From NCBI RefSeq assembly GCF_003258945.1, contig NZ_QLIX01000003.1, positions 1-64,000 of the forward strand: 64,000 bases of DNA, read 5' to 3'. The stretch comes from Roseicella frigidaeris. Its GTDB lineage: Bacteria; Pseudomonadota; Alphaproteobacteria; Acetobacterales; Acetobacteraceae. The notes beneath the pieces were generated by a model. It made no database searches, was not told the DNA's origin, and saw nothing but the letters and a program-made list of their open reading frames with translations. The first letter of the stretch is position 1, and each line of letters opens with the position of its first letter. A program made the position numbers and the translations under genes. This document shows positions 9,134-18,696 of the stretch, piece after piece.

Positions 9134-10261
9134 ATGACGTCAAACCTGCCATCGCGGCTGCGGCGCGCGCTCCTGGCCGTCCTCCTGGGCGTCGGCCCGG
9201 CGGTGGGGGCGGCCGGGCAGCAGGCCGGCGGCGCGGTGCCGGTCACCACCGACCCGGTGCGGATCGGCCCGGTGCCGGTCGAGATCCTCGCCAACGGCAT
9301 CGTCGCCGCGGAATCGGTCGTCACCATCCGCGCCCGGGTCGATGGGCAGATCGAGCAGGTGCTGGCGGCCGAGGGGCAGATGGTGCGCCGCGGCCAGCCG
9401 CTCTTCGTCCTCGACAGCCGGATGAACCAGGCGCTGCTGGCGCAGCAGGAGGCGCAGCTCGCCCGGGACAAGGCGCAGGCGGCGCGGGCCGCGGCCGACC
9501 AGCGGCGCTACCAGTCGCTGCGCGGCGAGAGCTTCGCCTCGCAGCAGCGCTTCGAGCAGGCGCAGGCGGATGCGCTCGCCGGCATCGCCACGGTCCGCGC
9601 CACCGAGGCGCTGATCGCCCAGACCCGGCTGAACATCGACTACGCCACCATCACCGCCGAGATGGACGGGGTGCTCGGCGCCATCCCGCTGCGGGCCGGC
9701 AATTTCGTCCGCCAGGCGGAGAACACCGCCATCACCACCCTCACCCAGATCGACCCGATCCTGGTCAGCTTCGCGGTGCCGGAGCGCTGGCTGCCGACCA
9801 TCCAGGCCGCCATGCGCGGCGAGCCGCCGGTGGTGCGGGCCAAGCCCGAGGCGGACGAGGCGCCGGCGGCCGAAGGGCGCCTCGTCTTCGTCGACAGCGC
9901 GGTCGATACCACCACCGGCACCATCCTGCTGAAGGGCCGCTTCGAGAACACCGCCCGCAAGCTCTGGCCGGGCCAGTACGTGCAGGTGAGCCTGGCGCCG
10001 CGGGTCGATCCGGCGGCGATCACCGTCGCCGCCCCGGCGGTGCAGACCGGCCAGCATGGCCGCTACGTCTTCGTCCTCGCCCCCGACGGGACGGCGCGGC
10101 GACGGGCGGTGGAGTATGTCCGCACCGCCGGCGACCGGGCGGTGGTGAAGGGCGAGCTCGCGGCCGGCGAGCGGGTGATCGTCGACGGCGCGCAACGGGT
10201 GACCGAGGGCACGCGGGCGACGGAGCGCGATCCGGCGTCGCGCGTCTCCAGTCTGCAATAG
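9134..10261 (+). CDS. RND efflux periplasmic adaptor (membrane fusion protein)
   Basis: Periplasmic subunit of a tripartite efflux pump, 375 residues, in the MdtA/AcrA family. A signal peptide (residues about 1-30) is followed by the split lipoyl domain (residues about 55-75 and 165-200), between which lies an alpha-helical hairpin rich in Gln, Ala and Arg. Beta-barrel and membrane-proximal domains follow, with the family motif PGQYVQV. ATG 9134 has GGGGAG seven bases upstream. The RND pump gene starts 21 bp downstream, so the two form an operon. No outer-membrane TolC-type gene is in the window, so the pump presumably uses one encoded elsewhere. The 258 bp upstream probably hold the promoter; I see no regulator gene next to it. 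Confidence 0.92.
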   Translation: MTSNLPSRLRRALLAVLLGVGPAVGAAGQQAGGAVPVTTDPVRIGPVPVEILANGIVAAESVVTIRARVDGQIEQVLAAEGQMVRRGQPLFVLDSRMNQALLAQQEAQLARDKAQAARAAADQRRYQSLRGESFASQQRFEQAQADALAGIATVRATEALIAQTRLNIDYATITAEMDGVLGAIPLRAGNFVRQAENTAITTLTQIDPILVSFAVPERWLPTIQAAMRGEPPVVRAKPEADEAPAAEGRLVFVDSAVDTTTGTILLKGRFENTARKLWPGQYVQVSLAPRVDPAAITVAAPAVQTGQHGRYVFVLAPDGTARRRAVEYVRTAGDRAVVKGELAAGERVIVDGAQRVTEGTRATERDPASRVSSLQ

Positions 10262-10282
10262 CGCCGGGCGGGGCGGGACAGG

Positions 10283-13200
10283 ATGAACATCTCCGAACTC
10301 TGCATCCGCCGTCCGGTGATGACGGTGCTGCTGTCGCTCGCCGCCATCGTCGCCGGCGCCTTCGCCTACACGAAGCTGCCGGTCGCGGCGGTGCCGCGGG
10401 TGGATTTCCCGGTCATCACCATCTACGCGAATTTCCCCGGCGCCAGCCCGGAGACCATGGCGACCAGCGTTGCCCTGCCGCTCGAGCGCGAGCTGTCGAC
10501 CATCGCCGGCGTCGACAGCATGACCTCGATCAACGGCCAGGACACGACCCAGATCACCGTGCAATTCGTGCTCGGCCGCAACATCGACGCCGCGGCGCAG
10601 GACGTGCAGGCGGCGATGACGCGCGCCCAGCGCCGGCTGCCGATCGACATGACCATCCCGCCGAACTACCGCAAGGTGAACCCGGCGGATGCCCCGGTGG
10701 TGCTGCTGACCCTCTCGGGCGGCGACGCGCCGCTCTATCGGCTGAACGACATCGCCAGCACCATCATCGCCCCGGCCCTGTCGCGCGTGCCGGGCGTCGC
10801 CCAGGTGCAGACCTATGGCGAGCAGCTCTATTCCGTGCGCGTGCGGCTCGACCCCGACCGCACCGCCGCCATGGGCCTGCCCTTCGACACGCTGCTGGGC
10901 AGCGTCGCGGCGGCGAATTCCAGCACCCCGGTCGGGCTGCTGAACGGCACCCGCCAGCAGCTCACCCTGCGCGCCAACGACCAGCCGCAGAGCGCGGCCG
11001 AGTTCGGCCGGCTCGTCGTCGCCGGCCGGGCGCAGGCGCCGGTGCGGCTCTCCGAGATCGCCCAGGTGGTCGATGGCGTGCAGAACGAGCGCGTCGCCGC
11101 CTGGCGGAACGACACCCGCGCCCTGGTGCTGGCCGTGCTGCGCCAGCCGGACGCCAACACGGTGGAGGTGGTGGACGGGGTCAAGGCGAGCCTGCCGGCG
11201 CTGCAATCCTCCCTGCCCCCGGGGGCCGAGCTCAACGTCATGCTCGACCGCTCGCGCTCGATCCGCGACGCGGTGCACGACGTGCAGGAGAGCCTGCTGA
11301 TCGCCATCGGGCTGGTGGTGCTGGTCTGCTTCCTCTTCCTGCGGCGGGTGACGGCGACGCTGATCCCGACCGTCGCCGTGCCGATCAGCCTCTGCGTCGC
11401 CTTCGGGTTGATGTATGCGCTCGGCTACGGCATCGACAACGTGACGCTGCTCGGGCTGACCATCGCCGTCGGCCTCGTGGTGGACGACGCGATCGTGGTG
11501 CTGGAGGCGATCGTCCGGCACATCGAGGCGGGGATGGCGCCGATGCAGGCGGCGATCCGCGGCTCCCGCGAGATCGGCTTCACCGTCCTGTCCATCACCC
11601 TCTCGCTCATCGCCGTCTTCCTGCCGATCCTGCTGATGGGCGGCGTGGTCGGGCGGGTGTTCAACGCCTTCGCGGCGACGGTCTCGCTCTCGGTCATCGC
11701 CTCCTGCATCGTCTCCCTCACCCTGACGCCGCTGATGGCGAGCCGGCTGCGCGGCCACCACGTCCCGGGCAAGCGCCCGCCGCTGCTCGACCGGGTGCTG
11801 GAGGGCGGCTTCCAGGCGATCGAGCGCGCCTATGCCTGGCTGCTGGACAAGGCGCTGCGCTTCCGCCTGGTGGTCTGGCTGCTCTTCCTCGCCTCGCTCG
11901 GCACCGCGGCCTATGTGGCGGTGGTGATCCCGAAGGGCTTCTTCCCGGTCGAGGACACCGGCTTCCTGCTCATCAACACCGAGGGGCCGCGCGGCGCCTC
12001 CATGGCGGCGATGGCGACCATGCAGGGCGAGCTGAGCGAGGCGCTGCTGCAGACGCCCTATGTCACCAACGTCGTTTCCAACCTCGGCACCGTCGGCGGC
12101 AGCATCTCCATCAACCAGGGCCGCCTCTTCGTCGAGCTGAAGCCGCGTGCCGAGCGGCCGCAGATCGAGCATGTCATCCAGTCGCTGCGGCGCACCGCTA
12201 CCAGCTTCCCGGGCCTGCGCGTCTTCATGCAGCCGATCCAGAACATCAATTTCGGCGCCCGCCCGACCCGCACGCAGTATCTCTACACCCTGCAGGGGCT
12301 GAAGCTGGACGAGCTCTATGGCTGGGCGCCGCGGCTGGAGGAGCGGCTGCAGACCCTGCCGCAATTGCAGGACGTGAACACCGACCTGCAGCTCGACAGC
12401 CCGGTGGTGCTGGTCAACATCGACCGCGACCGCGCCTCGAGCCTCGGCGTCACGGTGGACCAGGTGCGGCAGGCCCTCTTCTCCGCCTTCGGCGCCCGGC
12501 AGATCTCCACCATCTACGGCCAGGCCAATGCCTATCCGGTGATCCTAGAGGCCCTGCCGGAGGATCAGCGGGACGAGACCGGCCTCGCCAAGCTCTATCT
12601 CCGCTCCACCTCCGGCCGGCTGGTGCCGCTCTCGGCCGTCGCCACCATCGAGCGGCGCTCCGGCCCGCTGAACGTCTCGCATCAGGGCCAGCTGCCGGCC
12701 GTCATCATCGGCTTCAACACGCCGCCCGGGGTGGCGCTCGGCGACGCGGTGAACGCCATCCGCACGGTGGAGCGGGAGATGGGCCTGCCGCCCACCATCG
12801 TCACCGGCTTCTCCGGCGCGGCCCAGGTCTTCCAGGAGGCGCTGGCCGGCCAGGGCATGCTGGTGCTGACCGCCGTCCTCATCATGTATGTCGTGCTCGG
12901 CGTGCTGTATGAGAGCCTGATCCACCCGCTGACCATCCTCTCGGGCCTGCCGGCGGCCGCGCTCGGCGCCTTCGCCACGCTCTACCTCTTCGGCCTCGAC
13001 CTTTCGGTGATCGCGGTCATCGGCGTGCTGCTGCTGATCGGGCTGGTGAAGAAGAACGCCATCATGATCGTCGACGTGGCGCTGCAACGGCAGCGGGCCG
13101 GCTCGCCGGCGCTGACGGCGGTGCGCGAGGCCTGCCTGCTGCGCTTCCGGCCGATCCTGATGACGACGCTCGCCGCCGGCGCCGACGCCATCCCGATCGC

Positions 13201-13384
13201 CGCCGGCTGGGGCGCGGCGGCGGAGCTGCGGCAGCCGCTCGGCCTCGCCGTGGTGGGCGGCCTGGCCGTCAGCCAGGTGCTCACCCTCTTCGTCACTCCG
13301 GTGCTCTATCTCGGCTTCGACAGCCTGGCGCGGAAGCTGAGCTTCGGCCGCGGCGCGGTGCCGGCGGCGGCGCCGGCCGAATGA
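10283..13384 (+). CDS. RND multidrug efflux transporter (HAE1/MdtB-like)
   Basis: Inner-membrane proton-driven pump of 1033 residues, the usual AcrB-family length. It has the conserved N-terminus (a CIRRPVMTVLL-type start), GASPETM, two large periplasmic loops and twelve expected membrane helices. The TM4 proton-relay pair is present in VGLVVDDAIVVLEA, and the second half has the matching GLVKKNAIMIVD. The sequence resembles MdtB/MdtC more than AcrB. Substrates cannot be read from sequence. It follows the adaptor gene at 21 bp and its stop overlaps the start of the cupin gene (ATGA). Confidence 0.94.
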   Translation: MNISELCIRRPVMTVLLSLAAIVAGAFAYTKLPVAAVPRVDFPVITIYANFPGASPETMATSVALPLERELSTIAGVDSMTSINGQDTTQITVQFVLGRNIDAAAQDVQAAMTRAQRRLPIDMTIPPNYRKVNPADAPVVLLTLSGGDAPLYRLNDIASTIIAPALSRVPGVAQVQTYGEQLYSVRVRLDPDRTAAMGLPFDTLLGSVAAANSSTPVGLLNGTRQQLTLRANDQPQSAAEFGRLVVAGRAQAPVRLSEIAQVVDGVQNERVAAWRNDTRALVLAVLRQPDANTVEVVDGVKASLPALQSSLPPGAELNVMLDRSRSIRDAVHDVQESLLIAIGLVVLVCFLFLRRVTATLIPTVAVPISLCVAFGLMYALGYGIDNVTLLGLTIAVGLVVDDAIVVLEAIVRHIEAGMAPMQAAIRGSREIGFTVLSITLSLIAVFLPILLMGGVVGRVFNAFAATVSLSVIASCIVSLTLTPLMASRLRGHHVPGKRPPLLDRVLEGGFQAIERAYAWLLDKALRFRLVVWLLFLASLGTAAYVAVVIPKGFFPVEDTGFLLINTEGPRGASMAAMATMQGELSEALLQTPYVTNVVSNLGTVGGSISINQGRLFVELKPRAERPQIEHVIQSLRRTATSFPGLRVFMQPIQNINFGARPTRTQYLYTLQGLKLDELYGWAPRLEERLQTLPQLQDVNTDLQLDSPVVLVNIDRDRASSLGVTVDQVRQALFSAFGARQISTIYGQANAYPVILEALPEDQRDETGLAKLYLRSTSGRLVPLSAVATIERRSGPLNVSHQGQLPAVIIGFNTPPGVALGDAVNAIRTVEREMGLPPTIVTGFSGAAQVFQEALAGQGMLVLTAVLIMYVVLGVLYESLIHPLTILSGLPAAALGAFATLYLFGLDLSVIAVIGVLLLIGLVKKNAIMIVDVALQRQRAGSPALTAVREACLLRFRPILMTTLAAGADAIPIAAGWGAAAELRQPLGLAVVGGLAVSQVLTLFVTPVLYLGFDSLARKLSFGRGAVPAAAPAE

Positions 13385-13713
13385 AGATCCCGACCCTCGC
13401 CTTCACCGTCACCGACTGGTCGGCGGTGCCGGAAACCCGGCACCCCGGCGAGAGCGGCGAGGCGATCTGGCGCACCCTCGACATCGGCGACCTGCGCGTG
13501 CGCATGGTGGAGTACACGCCGGGCTACCTGGCGGACCACTGGTGCGACCGCGGCCATGTGCTGCTGGTGCTGGAGGGCGAGCTGGAGACCGAGCTGCGCG
13601 ACGGGCGGCGCTTCGTGCTGCGGCCGGGGATGAGCTACCAGGTCTCCGATTTCGGCGACGCCGCCCACCGCTCCTCCACCCGCACCGGCGCGAAGCTGTT
13701 CATCGTCGACTGA
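13381..13713 (+). CDS. DHCW-motif cupin-fold protein
   Basis: Small single-domain cupin of 110 residues. It shows LADHWCDRGHVLLVLEGEL, the signature of the family named after this Asp-His-Trp-Cys region, then a second cupin motif near PGMSYQVSDFGDAAHRS. His and Cys residues there could bind a metal. No reaction has been established for the family. The start codon overlaps the stop of the RND pump gene, so it is translated with the efflux operon; whether it senses or modifies a pump substrate is unknown. Confidence 0.85.
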   Translation: MKIPTLAFTVTDWSAVPETRHPGESGEAIWRTLDIGDLRVRMVEYTPGYLADHWCDRGHVLLVLEGELETELRDGRRFVLRPGMSYQVSDFGDAAHRSSTRTGAKLFIVD

Positions 13714-13763
13714 GCGCCGACCATACGAGCCGCCCAGAGCGCGCGCCTCTCCGTGTCGCCATC

Positions 13764-13863
13764 CGTTGCCCTGGCGTGGCGTTGCCACGGCAGGCCGTGA
13801 CGCGCCTCGGGACAGAGGCGAATCCCGGGGGGCCCACGACGCCGCGCAGCGGCGTCGTGGGGC
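13764..13863. repeat. Intergenic repeat family 2, copy A, with hairpin
   Basis: About 100 bp in the gap between the convergent cupin and MFS genes that aligns with 50723-50824. Shared blocks include CGTTGCCCTG, GCGGCAGGC/ACGGCAGGC, GTGACGC, CTCGG and TCCCGG. The right end is a perfect 13-bp hairpin (13833-13845 with 13849-13861, loop GCA) just beyond both stop codons, so it may also act as a bidirectional terminator. Confidence 0.6.
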
Positions 13864-13866
13864 GCG

Positions 13867-15369
13867 TCATTCCGCCGGCAGGCGCTTGGCCGGGCCGGCG
13901 CCATGGCCGCTCACCGCCTCGCCCGCATCCGGCGCCAGCCGGGCGAAGAAGGGCGCCGAGGCGGCGATGACCAGCCCGGCCACCAGGAAGCCGGTGGTGA
14001 AATCGGGCTCCGCCGGGATGTGCCGCCCCCCCAGCCGGGCGCTCACCTCGAGCGTCGTCGTCGCCAGCACCACGCCGAGCGCCGGGGCGAGCTGCTGCGC
14101 CGTGCCGGCGAAGCTGGTCGCCGCCGAGAGCCGCGCCGGCGGCACATCGGCGAAGGCCAGCGTGTTGAGGGCGGTGAATTGCAGGCTGCGGAACAGCCCG
14201 CCCAGCGCCAGCACGGCGAAGAGCAGCGGCGCCGGCCAGGCCGGGGTGAAGGCCGCCGGCAGCGCCACGCCCACCGCCGCCAGCAGCGAGGCGCCGATCA
14301 GCGCCTGGCGGAAGCCGAAGCGCTTCAGCACCGGCCGGGCCAGCGGCTTCATCGCCAGCGCGCCGAGGGCGGTGGCGAAGGAGACGAGCCCAGCCTCCGA
14401 GGCGCTGCGGCCGAAGCCCACCTGCAGCAGCATCGGCACCAGGAAGGGCGAGGTGCCGGCGCCGATGCGGAACAGGCTGCCGGCCAGGGTCGAGGTGTTG
14501 AAGGTCGGGATGCGCAGCAGCGAGAGGTCGAGCGCCGGCCGCTTCGCCCGCCGGCAATGCCGGATCGCCGCCCAGCCGAACACCGCCCCGAGCACCAGCC
14601 CGGCCTGCGGCAGGCCGGGCGGCACCACGCCGCGGCCGACCGTCTCCAGCCCGAACATGAAGAGGGCCAGCGCCAGGCCGATCAGCACCAGCCCGAGATG
14701 ATCGGGCGGCCCGGGGTTGCTGGGCGCGACGGGCGGGATCTTCCAGGCCACCATGACCAGGCCGAGCAGGCCGATCGGGACGTTGATGAGGAAGACCGAT
14801 TGCCAGCCGAAGGCATCCGTCAGGAAGCCGCCGAGCGGCGGGCCGCTGATCGGCCCGATCATCGCCGGCATGGTGAGCCAGGCCATGGCGCTCAGCATCT
14901 CGTCCTTGCGGATCTGCCGCAGCAGCAGCAGCCGCGCGACCGGCACCATCATGGCGCCGCCGACGCCTTGCAGGACGCGCGCGCCGATGAGCTCCACGAC
15001 GCCGCTCGCCCGGCCGCAGAGGACGGAGGCGAGGGTGAAGACGACGATCGCCACCATGAAGACGCGCTTGGCGCCGAAGCGGTCGGCCACCCAGCCGGAG
15101 ACCGGGATGAAGACGGTGAGCGCGACGAGATAGGAGGTGATGGCGGCGCCGAGCCGCGCCGGCTCGACGTTCAGGTCCCGCGCCATGGCCGGCAGCGCCG
15201 TCGTCACCGCGCTGCTGTCGAGATTCTGCATGAAGAGGGCGCTGGCGACGATGGCGGCGATCAGCCGCGGATCGGCCTTCGCCCCAGGCGCGGGCGTCTC
15301 GGGCACGGGCGTCTCGGGCGGGGGCCGCGGGCTGGGGGAGGCGGGGTCCGCCCCGCCGGTATCGGTCAT
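13867..15369 (-). CDS. MFS transporter, DHA2 (EmrB/QacA) drug exporter family
   Basis: Inner-membrane proton antiporter of 500 residues. The first 35 residues are a cytoplasmic Pro-rich tail with a short PETP repeat. Membrane segments begin at about residue 37, with LDSSAVTTALPAMARDL (family motif near TM1), GWVADRFGAKRVF (motif A) and GPPLGGFLTDAFGWQSVFLINVP (the motif C region), which together mark the 14-helix DHA2 family. ATG 15369 is clear. The gene is monocistronic and convergent with the cupin gene. No adaptor subunit (EmrA) is adjacent. Substrate unknown. Confidence 0.9.
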   Translation of the reverse strand: MTDTGGADPASPSPRPPPETPVPETPAPGAKADPRLIAAIVASALFMQNLDSSAVTTALPAMARDLNVEPARLGAAITSYLVALTVFIPVSGWVADRFGAKRVFMVAIVVFTLASVLCGRASGVVELIGARVLQGVGGAMMVPVARLLLLRQIRKDEMLSAMAWLTMPAMIGPISGPPLGGFLTDAFGWQSVFLINVPIGLLGLVMVAWKIPPVAPSNPGPPDHLGLVLIGLALALFMFGLETVGRGVVPPGLPQAGLVLGAVFGWAAIRHCRRAKRPALDLSLLRIPTFNTSTLAGSLFRIGAGTSPFLVPMLLQVGFGRSASEAGLVSFATALGALAMKPLARPVLKRFGFRQALIGASLLAAVGVALPAAFTPAWPAPLLFAVLALGGLFRSLQFTALNTLAFADVPPARLSAATSFAGTAQQLAPALGVVLATTTLEVSARLGGRHIPAEPDFTTGFLVAGLVIAASAPFFARLAPDAGEAVSGHGAGPAKRLPAE

Positions 15370-15436
15370 CCGACCAAGCTAGCCTTCCGTGCCACCCAGG
15401 GAAACAGCCCGCCCGCCGTGGCGCATCCCGGGGGCG

Positions 15437-16450
15437 CTACCTCTCGCCCGGCCGCAGCACCACCCGGCCGACGGCGTTGCGGCCGCGCACCTCGGCCATG
15501 GCGGCGCGGAATTCCGGCAGCGGGAAGCTCGCATGCACCTCCGGCGTCAGGGCGCCGGCGGCCCACCAGTCGATGAGCCGCTGCCAGAGCGCCCGCACCC
15601 GCGGCGCATGCGCCTGCCGGTTGTCGCCCGGCGACCAGCCGACATAGGTGCCCCAATTCACCCCGGCGACGGCGATGTTCTTCAGCAGCAGCAGGTTGAG
15701 CGGCAGGCTCGGGATGCCGCCGGCGGCGAAGCCGATGGTCACCATCATGCCGCCATCGCCGAGGCAGCGGAGGTTGTCCTCGAAGACCGGGGCGCCGAGG
15801 GTGTCGAGCAGCGCCGCGACACCGGCGCCGCCGGTCGCCTCGCGCACCGCCTCGCGGAAGGGCGCGGCGCTGTCGAGGACGAGATCGGCGCCGCGGGCCT
15901 CAGGCACCGCCCGCTTCGCCGCGCCGCAGCGGGCGATCACCCGGGCGCCGAGCGCCTTGGCGATCTCGACCCCGGCGAGGCCGACGCCGGCCGCCGCGCC
16001 ATGCACCAGCACCCAGGGTCCGCCCTGGTCGGGCGCCAGCCGCGCCCGCCACAGCAGGGCCGAGGCGGCGGTCGGGTAGCTGATCGGCATGGCGACGGCC
16101 GGCGCCAGCGGCAGCCCGTCGGGGATCGGCATGACATGGATGGCGTCGGCGACCGCCTCCTCCGCCAGCCCGCCCCAGTCGAGCACGGCGAAGACGCGGG
16201 TGCCGGGCGGCAGCGGGTCCGGCACGTCCGGCGCGCTCTCGATCACCGTGCCGGCGATCTCGGTGCCCGGGGTGAAGGGCAGCGGCGGCTTGCGCTGGTA
16301 CTTGCCGGCGACGACGAGCTGGGTGGCGAAGGAGACGCCGGCCGCCTCCACCCGGATGCGCACCCCGCCCGGCCGCAGCGCCGGCGGCGGCACCTCCTTC
16401 AGCTCGAGCGCGTCGAATTCGCGCCAGCTCTCGCAGACCAATGCGCGCAT
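15437..16450 (-). CDS. NADPH:quinone oxidoreductase family protein (zinc-independent MDR)
   Basis: Cytosolic medium-chain dehydrogenase/reductase of 337 residues. A GroES-like N-terminal domain (PFTPGTEIAGTV near residue 58) is followed by a Rossmann domain with VLVHGAAAGVGLAGVEIAKALGA, the AAxGVG nucleotide motif of quinone oxidoreductases. The catalytic-zinc ligands of alcohol dehydrogenases are absent. It likely reduces quinones or enones with NADPH. Substrate unknown. It lies 67 bp after the MFS gene on the same strand and may be co-transcribed in reverse order (oxidoreductase first). Confidence 0.85.
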   Translation of the reverse strand: MRALVCESWREFDALELKEVPPPALRPGGVRIRVEAAGVSFATQLVVAGKYQRKPPLPFTPGTEIAGTVIESAPDVPDPLPPGTRVFAVLDWGGLAEEAVADAIHVMPIPDGLPLAPAVAMPISYPTAASALLWRARLAPDQGGPWVLVHGAAAGVGLAGVEIAKALGARVIARCGAAKRAVPEARGADLVLDSAAPFREAVREATGGAGVAALLDTLGAPVFEDNLRCLGDGGMMVTIGFAAGGIPSLPLNLLLLKNIAVAGVNWGTYVGWSPGDNRQAHAPRVRALWQRLIDWWAAGALTPEVHASFPLPEFRAAMAEVRGRNAVGRVVLRPGER

Positions 16451-16518
16451 GCCTGTGTCTCCCGCCCATGATGGCCATCGCGTCCCGCGGCACGGCCGGC
16501 CGCGGCGGCGTGGCGCGC

Positions 16519-17506
16519 TCAGTCGAGCGTCACCCGCGCCTCGCGCACCAGCCGGCCCCAGCGTTCGTATTCGCGGGCGCAGAAGGCGGCAAACGCCTCC
16601 GGCGTGTCGGCCACCGGCTCGGCGCCGAGCGTCGCCAGCCGCTCCCGCACCTCCGGCCGGGCGACCGCCTCGGCGACCGCGCCCTGCAGCCGCCGGGCGA
16701 TCGGGGCCGGCAGGCGCGGCGGCCCCCAGATCGCGTACCAGGTGGCGATGTCGAAGCCCGGCAAGCCGGATTCGGCGATGGTCGGCAGCTCGGGATAGGC
16801 GGCGACGCGATGCGCCGTGGTGACGGCCAGCGGCCGCAGCAGCCCGGCGCGGACGGCCGCGGCGCTGCTCGGCACGCTATCGAAGATGAGCTGCACCTGG
16901 CCGGCGATCAGGTCCTGCACCGCCGGGCCGGCGCCGCGATAGGGCACGTGCACCATCTCGGTCCCGGTCATCAGCTTGAACATCTCGCCCGCCAGATGCA
17001 GCGCCGAGGCATTGCCGGAGGAGGCGTTAGGAGACGCGACCGGGATTGGCCCGCAGATAGGCGATGAGCTCGGGGATGCTGCGCACCGGCAGCTGCGGGT
17101 TCACCACCGCGACCAGCGGCACCGAGGCCATGTTCGTCACCGGCGTGAAATCGGCCAGCGCGTCGAAGGGCAGGCTGCGGTTCAGGTGCGGGATGATGAC
17201 ATGGATGGAGGCGTTCATCAGGACGCTCTGGCCATCCGGCGCCGCCCGGGCGATCGCCTCGGCGCCGATGGTGCCGGAGGCGCCGGGGCGGTTCTCCACC
17301 ACCATGGGCTGGCCGAGCGCGGGCGCCAGCGCGCCGGCGACGACGCGGCCGAGGATGTCGGTCGGGCCGCCCGGCGGATAGGGGACGACGAAGCGCACCG
17401 GGCGGGCCGGCCAGCCCTCGGCCTCGCCCGCCGCCCGGCCGCGCAGCGCGGGCGCCGCCAGCAGGCCCCCCAGCACGAGCCGCCGCGCCATTCCCCTGCC
17501 GGTCAT
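16519..17506 (-). pseudogene. Bug-family tripartite tricarboxylate transporter receptor, frameshifted
   Basis: A complete Bug/TctC-type periplasmic solute receptor is split by one base. ATG 17506 has an excellent ribosome binding site (GGGGAAGGG) and gives a signal peptide, VRFVVPYPPGGPTDILGRV and VVENRPGASGTIGAEAIA, up to PGRVS and a TAA at 17029-17027. The other frame then continues with ASSGNASALHL...HVPYRGAGPAVQDLIAGQV to a normal C-terminus ending at 16519. Removing one T at 17027/17028 (TAC instead of TAAC on the coding strand) restores a single frame of about 328 residues. It is either a recent pseudogene or a sequencing error. The neighbouring CoA-transferase and amidohydrolase run divergently, a frequent context for Bug genes. 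Confidence 0.85.
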
Positions 17507-17565
17507 CCCTTCCCCTCCCCGCCGTTCCGGGCAGGATAGGCAGGAACCAGGACAGGGGAAACGCC

Positions 17566-18696
17566 ATGGCCGACCGGCCGCAGCCCTATCGGAACCTCTT
17601 CGTGCTCGATGCCAGCCAGGGCATCGCCGGGCCCTATTGCGCAACCCAGCTCGCCGCCTGCGGCGCGACGGTGGTGAAGATCGAGCCGCCGGCCGGCGAC
17701 TGGTCGCGCGGCCTCTCGACGCGGGAGGGCACGCAGAGCGTCATGCATGTCGCCTTCAACCGCGGCAAGCGCAGCGTCGTGCTCGACCTGCAGACCGAGG
17801 CGGGCCAGGCGGCGATGCGCCGCCTCGCCGCCCGCGCCGATGTGATGATCGAGGCCTTCCGCCCCGGCGTCGCCCGGCGCCTCGGCCTGGTGCCGGAGGC
17901 GGGGAAGCCGGATGTGGTCTTCCTCTCCATCTCCGGCTTCGGCCAGCAGGGGCCGCATGCCGAGCGGCCCTGCACCGACAGCGTGGCCCAGGCCTATAGC
18001 GGCATGGTCTCACTCAACATCGGCATGGACGGCGTGCCGCACCGCACCGGCCAGATCATGACGGTGGACATGGTCACCGGCCTCTCCGCCTGCATCGCCG
18101 TGCAGGCGGCGCTCGCCGAGCAGGCGCGGGACCGGGCGGCGGGCGCGGCGCCGCAGCGCCGGGTGCTCGACGTCTCGCTGATGCAGAGCGCGGCGGCGCT
18201 GATGGCCTTCAACATCGCCGAGCAGGGGCTGCTCGGCCGGGTGCCGCCGGTGGCCAACCTGCCGGCCGGCACCTACCAGGGCAGCGACGGCCGCTGGTTC
18301 ATGGTGGCGCTGCTGCGGGAGCCCGAATACCACCAGCTCTGCGCCATCATCGGCCGGCCGGATCTGGCCGAGGACCCGCGCTTCGCCAGCTTCGCCGCCC
18401 GGGCCGAGCACCGCGAGGCGCTGCTGCCGGAGATCCGCGCCGCCATCGCCGCCCGCCCGGCGGCGGAATGGGTGCAACGCTTCCAGGCGGCGCGGATGCT
18501 CTGCGACCTGGTCAACACGCCGCTCGACTGGCTGGCCGACCCGCATGCCGAGGCGGTCGGGGCGGCGGTGCCGCTGCCCCAGCCCGGGCTCGGCACCCTG
18601 CCCTTCCCGCGCCTGCCGGGCCTCGGCCCCTGGAGCGTGCCGGCGCCGGCCCTCGGCGAGCACACCGAGGCGGTGCTGGCCGAACTCGGCCTGTGA
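17566..18696 (+). CDS. CaiB/BaiF family class III CoA-transferase
   Basis: Cytosolic enzyme of 376 residues that moves CoA between organic acids through an aspartyl-CoA intermediate. Family features are the N-terminal ASQGIAGPYCATQLAACGATVVKIE, the NRGKRSVVLDL segment, and the catalytic aspartate in RPCTDSVAQAYSGM (Asp138). The C-terminal domain carries GTYQGSDGRWFMVA. Donor and acceptor acids are not deducible. ATG 17566 follows an AGGGGAAACGCC region. Its stop overlaps the GTG start of the amidohydrolase, so the two are coupled. It is divergent from the broken Bug receptor, with 59 bp between their starts. Confidence 0.9.
   Translation: MADRPQPYRNLFVLDASQGIAGPYCATQLAACGATVVKIEPPAGDWSRGLSTREGTQSVMHVAFNRGKRSVVLDLQTEAGQAAMRRLAARADVMIEAFRPGVARRLGLVPEAGKPDVVFLSISGFGQQGPHAERPCTDSVAQAYSGMVSLNIGMDGVPHRTGQIMTVDMVTGLSACIAVQAALAEQARDRAAGAAPQRRVLDVSLMQSAAALMAFNIAEQGLLGRVPPVANLPAGTYQGSDGRWFMVALLREPEYHQLCAIIGRPDLAEDPRFASFAARAEHREALLPEIRAAIAARPAAEWVQRFQAARMLCDLVNTPLDWLADPHAEAVGAAVPLPQPGLGTLPFPRLPGLGPWSVPAPALGEHTEAVLAELGL

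Noticed and set aside
3245-10261. A 2338-residue plus-strand open frame through the alpha-2-macroglobulin region
   Set aside because: Only its last 375 residues look like a protein (the RND adaptor). The rest is low-complexity Arg/Gly/Ala text produced by the high GC content opposite the real gene.
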